From assembly GCA_003225315.1 (NCBI GenBank), contig QHZD01000019.1:324311-388310 (forward strand): a DNA stretch of 64,000 nucleotides, read 5' to 3'. The stretch comes from Acidobacteriota bacterium (lineage in GTDB: Bacteria; Acidobacteriota; Terriglobia; Acidiferrales; UBA7541). The position numbers and the translations under genes were made by a program. The notes beneath the pieces were generated by a model. That model saw nothing but the letters and a program-made list of their open reading frames with translations. It made no database searches and had not been told where the DNA came from. This document shows, one piece after another, positions 48,412 through 56,101 of the stretch (positions within the stretch are counted from its first letter, which is position 1; every line of letters starts with the position of its first letter).

Positions 48412-48756
48412 ATGAAAATTAAATTCCTGCAGAAGCCGACGTGAACGACTTGCCGAAAAGCAAGAGGTCTCTTGCTGGAAATGGGCGTGGAGTTCGAGTC
48501 ACGCGATTTGGATAAGGAGCGACTGAACGAAGCAGAGCTCGAAGAACTGATCGGCGACCGCGATTACAAAGAATTTCTGAATACGCGAAATGAGCTTTAC
48601 CGAGCACGGAATATGAAAGAACATCCGCCTTCGCGCGCGGAGGCTATTAAACTGATGGCGAAAGAGCCGAATCTCATTCGCAGGCCGATAGCGCTTCAGG
48701 GATCGCAGATGGTGCTCGGATTTGACGAAGCGGCTTACCGCAAAATCATAAAGTGA
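48412..48756 (+). CDS. ArsC/Spx-family protein with in-frame TGA: candidate selenoprotein (MKIKFLQKPT-U-TTCRKARGLLLEMGVEFE...)
   Basis: TGA at 48442-48444 falls at the first Cys of the CxxC motif; the frame continues to 48756 with RRPIALQGSQMVLGFDEAAYRKI; SECIS-like hairpin at 48459-48476. Confidence 0.75.
48459..48476 (+). promoter_or_regulatory. Putative bacterial SECIS hairpin
   Basis: AGCAAG-AGGTCT-CTTGCT; loop starts 20 nt after the TGA. Confidence 0.65.
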
Positions 48757-48845
48757 TTGTCCGTCGAAATGAGAACTGCGGCCCGCTTCCCCCGACCGAG
48801 TCGGGGTAAACTCCGGAGGGCCCTACGAGAGCAAAAGGCGAACGG

Positions 48846-49724
48846 ATGGATGTGAAGACGATTGCCGTGATCGGCGCGGGCACGATGGGGCGGGGAATTG
48901 CCTATGCCGCTGCTTTCGGTGGCTACAACACGGTTCTCGAAGACGTATCGCGTCACGTGCTAGAACAAGGCATTGCCTGGATTCGCCAATCCTACGAAGA
49001 AGGGGTGGCGCGCGGCAAGGTTGAAGCCGGAGTGCGCGATCGGGCGCTATCGCTGATTTCGACGGCGAACAACGTCGAGGACGCTATTCGCGACGCCGAA
49101 TTGATTATTGAGGCCGTTCCGGAAGAACTCGAGATGAAGCTGGAGCTTTTTACTATTTTCGACAAGTTTGCCAAGGCCGGCGCGATTTTTGCGAGCAACA
49201 CTTCGTCGCTTTCGATCACGGATTTTACGGACGTCACGGTTTCGCGCGATCGCTGCATCGGAATGCATTTCTTTAATCCGGTGCCAAAAATGAAGCTCAT
49301 CGAGATTGTGAAGACGCCGCACACGTCCGATGAAACCGTGGCTACTTGCCGCGAAGTCGCGCGGCGCATGGGCAAGGAAGTGGTGATCGTGAACGAGGCT
49401 CCCGGATTCATCACCACGCGCGTGAACGCGCTGATCGGCAACGAAGCGTTCAACATGCTCGAAGCGGGAATTGCCACCGCCGAAGATATCGACAAAGCGC
49501 TGAAGATGGGGCTGAATCATCCCATGGGGCCGTTCGAACTGGTTGATCTCGTGGGACTTGATGTGCGGCTGAAAATTCTCGAATATCTCCATCAAACGTT
49601 GGGCGAAAAGTACAGGCCCAATCCTTTACTGCGGCAATACGTGCGAGAAGGGCGGCTTGGCCGCAAGACGGGACGCGGCGTTTATGAATATCCGCAAGAA
49701 AAAGCCGCGGAGAAAAAAGCGTAA
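48846..49724 (+). CDS. 3-hydroxyacyl-CoA (3-hydroxybutyryl-CoA) dehydrogenase
   Basis: KTIAVIGAGTMGRGIAYAAAFGG; GMHFFNPVPKMKLIEIVKTPHTSDETV; GFITTRVNALIGNEAFNMLEAGIATAEDID. Confidence 0.95.
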   Translation: MDVKTIAVIGAGTMGRGIAYAAAFGGYNTVLEDVSRHVLEQGIAWIRQSYEEGVARGKVEAGVRDRALSLISTANNVEDAIRDAELIIEAVPEELEMKLELFTIFDKFAKAGAIFASNTSSLSITDFTDVTVSRDRCIGMHFFNPVPKMKLIEIVKTPHTSDETVATCREVARRMGKEVVIVNEAPGFITTRVNALIGNEAFNMLEAGIATAEDIDKALKMGLNHPMGPFELVDLVGLDVRLKILEYLHQTLGEKYRPNPLLRQYVREGRLGRKTGRGVYEYPQEKAAEKKA

Positions 49725-49754
49725 TCGCGCTGGAGAGAACGGATTGACTCCACG

Positions 49755-50312
49755 ATGAAAACACTCGCCGAGAGAATCGTCATCCAACAGGGCGACCTGA
49801 CGGAAATGGACACGGACGCCATCGTCAACGCGGCCAACAACGATTTGTTTTTGGGCGGAGGCGTAGCGGGAGCGATTCGCCGCAAAGGCGGCGAAGAAAT
49901 CCAGCGCGAATGCGACGCCATCGGAAGCATTCCGATCGGATACGCGGCCATCACCACGGGAGGAAAACTGAAGGCGCGATTCGTGATTCATGCCGCCAGC
50001 ATGGAGCTTGGCGGAAAGACGAACGCGGATTCGCTGCGGCGCTCCGCGGCGCACTCTCTGAAAATTGCCAATGAGCGCGGCCTGAAAACCATCGCGTTTC
50101 CCGCAGTTGGGACGGGCATCGCGGGATTTCCGCTGAAAGATTGCGCGGAGATCATGCTTCGCGAGGCGGCGCAGCATCTGCGAGGAGAAACCTCTCTCGA
50201 AACCGTTTACTTTGTGCTTTTTGACGAAGCGGCGCAGGGAATGTTTGAGCGGGCCTGGAAAAAAATCCAGGCGGAGCCCGCTTCCGGTTCAGCGGGAGCC
50301 AAAGGCGCGTGA
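49755..50312 (+). CDS. Macro domain protein
   Basis: DAIVNAANNDLFLGGGVAGAIRRKGG; TIAFPAVGTGIAGFPLKDCAEIML. Confidence 0.94.
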   Translation: MKTLAERIVIQQGDLTEMDTDAIVNAANNDLFLGGGVAGAIRRKGGEEIQRECDAIGSIPIGYAAITTGGKLKARFVIHAASMELGGKTNADSLRRSAAHSLKIANERGLKTIAFPAVGTGIAGFPLKDCAEIMLREAAQHLRGETSLETVYFVLFDEAAQGMFERAWKKIQAEPASGSAGAKGA

Positions 50313-51424
50313 CGCCGCTCGCTGAATTACTTGCCGACCGCATTCGCCGCTTCGGTCCCATTACGTTCGCGGATTACATGCGCGAATGCCTCTACCATCC
50401 GGTGCATGGGTACTACAGCAAAGCGGAGGTCAAACGCTTTGCCGATTATTACACCAGCGCCGATGTGCATCCCATCTTTGCTCGTCTTCTGGCGAGACAG
50501 TTTGCCGAGATGTGGGAAAGTCTTGGCCGCCCGGCGGAATTCATGCTGGTTGAGGCAGGCGCAGGCGTCGGACGGTTCGCTTCGCAAGTTCTCGATTTTT
50601 GCGAGGCAAAACTTCCGCCTTTTTATGATGCGCTGCGCTACATCGCGGTGGAGCGATCCGCTGCGCGGCGCGAACAGGCGACGATGCACGCGAAGCGGCA
50701 CGCGGCTGCCGGACACTTCGCGAGTTCGGCGGAAGTTCCGGCGCGCATCGCCGCGGGCTGCTTCTTTTCCAATGAACTGGTGGATGCGCTGCCGGTGCAT
50801 CGAGCGGTGATGGACAGCGGCGTAATGAAAGAAGTTTTCGTCGATTTCCACGAGGGGAAGTTCGCGGACCTTGTGGCGCCGGTCTCGACTTGCGCTATCT
50901 CCGAATATTTTGCAGCTCAAAACATTACTCTGCACGATAGCCAGCACGCCGAAGCGGGGCTGGAAGCGTGCGACTGGATCAGCGAAATCGGCCGGCGCCT
51001 CGAACGCGGTTACGTGCTTACGATTGACTACGGCCATCCCGCAGCGGATCTCTTTGACGATCACCACATGCGCGGGACGCTGCTTGCTTATCAGAACCAT
51101 CGTGCCGGCGAAGATTTCTATGCTTCGCCCGGGGAGCAGGATTTGACGGCGCACGTCAATTTCACGGCGCTCGAATTGTGGGGAAAACGATCAGGCCTTG
51201 AAACGGCGGGGTTCACTTCACAGACGGCCTTTCTGCTGGCGCTCGGCCAGGGAAATGAATTTGCCGACCTCTACGACGAAGGGCAATCCGACGCCGAGCG
51301 CACGAAAGCCCGGCTGCAACTCAAGACGCTGATCCATCCCGAAGGAATGGGGGAACGCTTCCAGGTGCTGGTGCAGCGAAAAGGGGTCAGCACCTCGCAA
51401 TTGACCGGTCTAGCGGGAATCTAG
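50309..51424 (+). CDS. MidA/NDUFAF7-family SAM-dependent methyltransferase
   Basis: GPITFADYMRECLYHPVHGYYSK; FMLVEAGAGVGRFASQVL; FFSNELVDALPVHR; 4-bp overlap with macro gene. Confidence 0.92.
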   Translation: MTPLAELLADRIRRFGPITFADYMRECLYHPVHGYYSKAEVKRFADYYTSADVHPIFARLLARQFAEMWESLGRPAEFMLVEAGAGVGRFASQVLDFCEAKLPPFYDALRYIAVERSAARREQATMHAKRHAAAGHFASSAEVPARIAAGCFFSNELVDALPVHRAVMDSGVMKEVFVDFHEGKFADLVAPVSTCAISEYFAAQNITLHDSQHAEAGLEACDWISEIGRRLERGYVLTIDYGHPAADLFDDHHMRGTLLAYQNHRAGEDFYASPGEQDLTAHVNFTALELWGKRSGLETAGFTSQTAFLLALGQGNEFADLYDEGQSDAERTKARLQLKTLIHPEGMGERFQVLVQRKGVSTSQLTGLAGI

Positions 51425-51463
51425 CTTCCGATTTAGAGTGCGCGCCGGCCGAAAGAGAGAAAC

Positions 51464-51488
51464 CTCACCCCTGAAGGGGTGAGCTACA
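51464..51488 (-). repeat. TGTAG-headed palindrome variant (TGTAGCTCACCCCTTCAGGGGTGAG)
   Basis: CTCACCCCTGAAGGGGTGAGCTACA; a second partial copy follows at about 51495-51510. Confidence 0.5.
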
Positions 51489-51570
51489 GTTCCTCAGGGT
51501 GAGCTACGGCAGCCTTTGGAGCGCTCCTCGGGTTTCTGGTTAACCATAATGACCCCACCCCCTGTGTTTT

Positions 51571-51670
51571 TTGTAAATGTTGCATCCAAAGAACTTAGGC
51601 GATGCGTAAGTCCTTTGGTTGCAACACATGCGGCGGCATCTTGTAAATGTTGCATCTAAAGGGGTTACGG
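51571..51670. repeat. Intergenic element: imperfect 20-bp inverted repeat plus direct repeat TTGTAAATGTTGCATCYAAAG
   Basis: TGTTGCATCCAAAGAACTTA-ggcgatgcg-TAAGTCCTTTGGTTGCAACA (51578-51626); direct copy of TTGTAAATGTTGCATC at 51641. Confidence 0.7.
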
Positions 51671-51957
51671 GTTGCATGATCATCGATAACGAAGCTGCTT
51701 TTTGCGAAAGCCGACCCTTCGGTTTCTATGCTGGTATTCAAGCCGCCGGACTCCAAAATGTCGCACCGGGCAGTCGCGGTCGGGCGGATTTACGGTGAGA
51801 ACGGCGAGCTGGAATTTGCGATGCCGCAAATAAATAAGGCGGCAGAAACGCTGCCGCAGTCGGAAAGAACCCACACTTTTACCTGACAATTAGGGTACCA
51901 GATAAGATATGGCGAGTCAACGTGATTTCGGATAATGGAAACTCCAAAGCCTATCAA

Positions 51958-52659
51958 TCAATTCTTCTCGACCGCGTCCAGAAGGAGCCGAGTATCGAGA
52001 AAAGCGTCGAACACGCCATAAGCCGTTAGATCCTTGGGGACCCCGAGGACCGCATGGATCAGGTGGGAGGCTCCTCGCCACTCTTCTTCGGACGCGGGGC
52101 CAAGCATGTCATCGGCGTTCAGAAAGTACAGGAAGACAAGAGTGCTCTTTATGCCGTTCATTTCTCTCAAGAAGTACTGATAAGCAAGGCGATTTGCGTA
52201 CTGATAAAAGAGGCTGCTCCAATCAGACGTTGCCCTAGGTGCGTAGAACCGCCTCGCCGCTTCCAGGCTCTGCTTAATTAACTTCAGAGATTCAGGCGAT
52301 GCCTTAGTCGCAGGTGATGCAGCTTCAGGAATATGCGCCTTGGCTTCTATGAACAGCGGGCTTTCCTCAGAGGTGATTCCGATGGCGTCCCACACTGGTC
52401 CGCGTGGCGGCCAAAACGAACGGAGCGGCTTCCTGAGCGCGGGTTCGGCAATGCCTGCCTTCTTCAACGCAACACTGTCTCTGTATTCCTGAAATGAGTC
52501 TGTCCCAAGCGGCGAGTGCCACGTCACTGAGGTTCGCTGCGCAATTGCGCCGCCGCGTCGAAGCGCGCCCAGAAGTAATTCCGGCTTCCGATTGATGGCA
52601 ACTTGTAGCCACCTCTGGCTTCCTCTACTGGCGAAATCTACCATTATGGCCTCCACCAC
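51958..52659 (-). CDS. Hypothetical protein, possible PD-(D/E)XK nuclease-like fold
   Basis: WDAIGITSEESPLFIEAKAHIPE resembles a D...ExK core. Confidence 0.6.
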   Translation of the reverse strand: MVEAIMVDFASRGSQRWLQVAINRKPELLLGALRRGGAIAQRTSVTWHSPLGTDSFQEYRDSVALKKAGIAEPALRKPLRSFWPPRGPVWDAIGITSEESPLFIEAKAHIPEAASPATKASPESLKLIKQSLEAARRFYAPRATSDWSSLFYQYANRLAYQYFLREMNGIKSTLVFLYFLNADDMLGPASEEEWRGASHLIHAVLGVPKDLTAYGVFDAFLDTRLLLDAVEKN

Positions 52660-52698
52660 ACTGTCTAGCGCAGTCTAGCTCTTATTGGCCAAACTCGC

Positions 52699-54855
52699 CT
52701 ATTGCGGGGTAGGGGTGGGCTTTTTGAGGACGGGCTTTTCGCCGGAGGCGGGGGTGGGAACCGTCATGGCGGGTTTTGCGGGTTCGTTGGTGGCAGGGGT
52801 GGCGATAGAGGTGCCGCCGCCTTCGGAGTAGGCTTTTTTCAGATAGCGTTCGGCCGTTGCTTGCGCGCTGCCGGTGTCGTCGTTAGTTTGCTTGGCTTTG
52901 CTGTATTCGTTGACGGCGCGCTCGCGCTGGCCCAGCAAATCAAAAATTTCTCCGAGATAGATGTGGCTCCAGACTTCCGTCCACTTTTCCGAGGGCTCGG
53001 GAACGGTCTGCAGGGCTTCGCGGAAGGCGTTGGCGGCGGCCTGATAGTTTTTCTGGTAGAAGAAGGCTTCACCCATGCGGAAATTCGCGAGCGGGCGGTT
53101 CGGCTGAATAGAAAGCGCCTTCTGGTACTGGCCGACCGCGTCGTAGAACTTTCCTTGTTCGGCCAAGTCCTCACCTCGGGCGATGGCGGCGCGAGCACGC
53201 AGCGAAGTGCTCCCCTTGAGGATGAGATTATTGGGATCGATCTTGATTCCGTTTGGTTTCGGGCGGCCGAACGTTTCGACGGTGAAACCCGATTCGGTTC
53301 CGATCACGTCGATGGTTTTCAACTCTGGATTTCCTTCCGTATCGATGCGCAATTCCACGGGCATGCGAAAAGTGTCCAGCGGCTGCTTGATCTTACCGTT
53401 GACGCGAAAGCCCTTGGGCGTGCGGTAGACGACGTATTCCAGGGTGAACTCCGGCACGCCCGTGGAATTCAGCCATTGAGCGAAAAACGCTTGCAGGTTG
53501 GGCGGGTCTTGCTGGGGCTTGGCGGTGGCTTGCACGCGGCGCTCAGCAATCTTTTCAAAATCGTCGATGCGCGCGCTCTTCTCCGCAAATTGAAAGTAGA
53601 AGTCGCGCAAGGCGGCTTTGAACGCCGCGTCGCCCATCTGCGCCCGCAACATGTGAAAAAGCAACGCCCCTTTGTTCATCACTACGGAACGGTAGTCGGG
53701 AGAGTAGGGAGCCAAACGCGCCGCTTGCGCGATCGGCGCCGCGTCCTCATACATCAGCGCGCCGACGGCAAATTCGTCCACGGCGCGGAGTCCCGCTTCC
53801 TTGCCGGCGTTTTGCTCCGCGTAGAGCGCTTCGGAATAGCGCGCAAGGCCGTCGCTAATCCAGACGTCGCCTGGCGTCGCGGGCAAAACCTGAACTCCCC
53901 ACCATTGCGAAGCCACCAGGCGCGAAATGGTTCGGTCGCTACCCTTGGGATCCCAGGCGCGCTGGCTCAGGAGCAAAACTCCGGGAGCCGCAAAATCGCG
54001 GAGAGTTCCGTCGGGAATCTGGATCAACGTGAAGGAGGGATCCGGAATAGGCCCAAACATGTCTGAAAAAATAATTGCCGAACGCGCGACACTGGCCGCA
54101 AATTCCGCGGCGTTCGCGGAGGATGCCTTTGGAGCATAGACCGCGACGTTGATGCCTTCAGCTTGCTTGGGATTGAGCTGAAGTTTGCCGACGACAAACG
54201 TGCCATGCGGCGCGGGATTCTTGCACTCGAAAGTGTAGAGAAGCCTGCCGCCTTCCACGGCATTCTTGCCGGCCATGGGCGATGGAGCGGAGGCTTTGCC
54301 GGTTCCCGCGACGGCGAAGGAATCTGGAACGTTCAGGCGAAAAGTTGCGGTGTAACGGTTCGAGGGAAAATTGGTGAGCGGGAACCACCTGGCCGGGAGC
54401 AGCAGATAAGCGCCATCTTTGTTGATCAGCGCGGCGCGTACACCCGGCACAGGGCTGTTCTCTTCGTTTACGAGCAAGCCGGAATACGTGTAGGTAAGGG
54501 TGACATGGCCGTCGGTGGCGACGGGCGTGGGCAACTGGACGATGACGACGAGGGGGTTCTGATTGTCGCGCTCGAAGGTCAACGGCTTGCCGTCGGCTCC
54601 CTTGACTTCTTTCACGATCAGATTGGGATGCAACTCCACGCGAACGCTGCTGGAGGCTTCGACGGCTTTAAAATCGATTTTTGCAGTCGCTGAAATGGAT
54701 TGCCCAATGGCGTCAAGCGACGCGGAGACGTCGTAGTGATCGGCAAGGAAATTCGCGGCCCGGTGAACCTGCGCGCGGAGAGGTGCGGCTGCAAAGCAGA
54801 GATACGTGAGCGTAAGGACGCAAAAAACGCTCGAAGGTAGTCGGCGAAGGGCCAT
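52699..54855 (-). CDS. M1-peptidase-like protein with C-terminal TPRs; zinc site not conserved
   Basis: SRLVASQWWGVQVLPATPGDVWISDGLARYSEALYAEQ aligns to HExxHQWWG...NEGFAxY but lacks HExxH; TPRs near the C-terminus. Confidence 0.8.
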   Translation of the reverse strand: MALRRLPSSVFCVLTLTYLCFAAAPLRAQVHRAANFLADHYDVSASLDAIGQSISATAKIDFKAVEASSSVRVELHPNLIVKEVKGADGKPLTFERDNQNPLVVIVQLPTPVATDGHVTLTYTYSGLLVNEENSPVPGVRAALINKDGAYLLLPARWFPLTNFPSNRYTATFRLNVPDSFAVAGTGKASAPSPMAGKNAVEGGRLLYTFECKNPAPHGTFVVGKLQLNPKQAEGINVAVYAPKASSANAAEFAASVARSAIIFSDMFGPIPDPSFTLIQIPDGTLRDFAAPGVLLLSQRAWDPKGSDRTISRLVASQWWGVQVLPATPGDVWISDGLARYSEALYAEQNAGKEAGLRAVDEFAVGALMYEDAAPIAQAARLAPYSPDYRSVVMNKGALLFHMLRAQMGDAAFKAALRDFYFQFAEKSARIDDFEKIAERRVQATAKPQQDPPNLQAFFAQWLNSTGVPEFTLEYVVYRTPKGFRVNGKIKQPLDTFRMPVELRIDTEGNPELKTIDVIGTESGFTVETFGRPKPNGIKIDPNNLILKGSTSLRARAAIARGEDLAEQGKFYDAVGQYQKALSIQPNRPLANFRMGEAFFYQKNYQAAANAFREALQTVPEPSEKWTEVWSHIYLGEIFDLLGQRERAVNEYSKAKQTNDDTGSAQATAERYLKKAYSEGGGTSIATPATNEPAKPAMTVPTPASGEKPVLKKPTPTPQ

Positions 54856-54916
54856 CGGACCCCTTTCAAATGTCTTCAATTTTGCACCAATGTCCACTAA
54901 TAGGATACCAAACCAC

Positions 54917-56098
54917 TCACTTCGCGTTGCTTTGGGCTGCGACAAGCAGCCTGGCAATCTCATCGGCCGCCCGTTCGACCGCTCCAGGCGGCCCGAGGCG
55001 GCGGCGCACGTCCGCTAAGCCGCGTGTCATTTCTTCGACTCGCCGTTGGCCTTCTTCGGAGGCGGAGAGCAGCTCTACCGCTTCCGCAGCGACCCGCTGG
55101 GGCGTGAAGTCGTGCTGGATTAGTTCGGGCACGACGGCGCGGCCAGCGATCAGATTGACCATGCCGAAAAACTTGGTGCGCACCAGCGACTTTGCGAGGC
55201 GCGCCGTCATCGGAGAGAGGCGATACACGACAATCATCGGTCTGCCGAGCAGCGCCGTTTCCACCGTGGCTGTGCCGCTGGAGACGATGGCCAAGTCCGC
55301 GGCGGACAAGGCGTTGTAAGTGTCGTCCTGGATGAAGCGCACATGCCAATCGGAAGGGAATTGCGCCTCCAGCCGAGCGGTATCCAGTCCGGGCGCAACG
55401 GCAATTACAATCTCGAGCGGGCTTGCCAGCTTTTGGCGAATCTCCGATAGAGCGTCAACCAACACCGGCAAATGGTGCGCGATTTCTCCTCGCCGGCTGC
55501 CCGGCAGAACGATCAATATTTTGCCTCGCTCTTCCAGACCGTATTTCTTGCAAAATAATTCCCGCGTCAGCGTGGCGTTTACGTTTCCCACCAGCGGATG
55601 GCCGATGAATTTCACGGGCACGCCTGCATCAGCGTAGAACTTTTCTTCAAAGGGAAAGATGCAGAGGGCGTAAGCGAACCGCCTGCGCACCAAATTCACG
55701 CGCCAGGGCCGCCATGCCCAGAACTGCGGGCAAATGTAATAAACGTTTCGAATGCCCCTGGGGCGCAGCTTGCGCGCGAGACGCAGGTGGAAGCCGGGGA
55801 AGTCCGTCAGGATGGCGAGGGGCGGGCGACGGCGCTCGGCTTCGTCAACGAGGCGACGCATGGCGCGGAACAACGAAGGCAAACGCTTGAGGACTTCGGT
55901 GATTCCGACCACGGCAACTTCTGTATAGTCCGTGATGATCTCGACGCCTGCGGCGCGCATTTGCGGCCCGCCCATGCCAAAAATCGCCACGTCCAGGCGC
56001 TGCTTCAGCGCTGTCGCGAGCCGCGCAGCGTACATGTCTCCGGAGGCTTCGCCGGCGGAAAGAAGGAGCGGTATGGGCGGCATGTGCGGATGGCGCAA
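54917..56098 (-). CDS. lpxB: Lipid-A-disaccharide synthase
   Basis: LLSAGEASGDMYAARL; MGGPQMRAAGVE; YICPQFWAWRPWRV; LPGSRRGEI; SSGTATVETALLGRPMIVVYRLS. Confidence 0.95.
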   Translation of the reverse strand: MRHPHMPPIPLLLSAGEASGDMYAARLATALKQRLDVAIFGMGGPQMRAAGVEIITDYTEVAVVGITEVLKRLPSLFRAMRRLVDEAERRRPPLAILTDFPGFHLRLARKLRPRGIRNVYYICPQFWAWRPWRVNLVRRRFAYALCIFPFEEKFYADAGVPVKFIGHPLVGNVNATLTRELFCKKYGLEERGKILIVLPGSRRGEIAHHLPVLVDALSEIRQKLASPLEIVIAVAPGLDTARLEAQFPSDWHVRFIQDDTYNALSAADLAIVSSGTATVETALLGRPMIVVYRLSPMTARLAKSLVRTKFFGMVNLIAGRAVVPELIQHDFTPQRVAAEAVELLSASEEGQRRVEEMTRGLADVRRRLGPPGAVERAADEIARLLVAAQSNAK

Positions 56099-56101
56099 GA
56101 A

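Noticed and set aside
51680-51889. Minus-strand 69-aa ORF and a short plus-strand ORF (MLVFKPPDSKMSHRAVAVGRIYGENGELEF...)
   Set aside because: Too short and no family recognised; evidence insufficient for a gene call.
52702-54066. 454-aa plus-strand ORF
   Set aside because: Antisense to the M1-like/TPR gene; low-complexity Gly/Arg shadow of high-GC codons.
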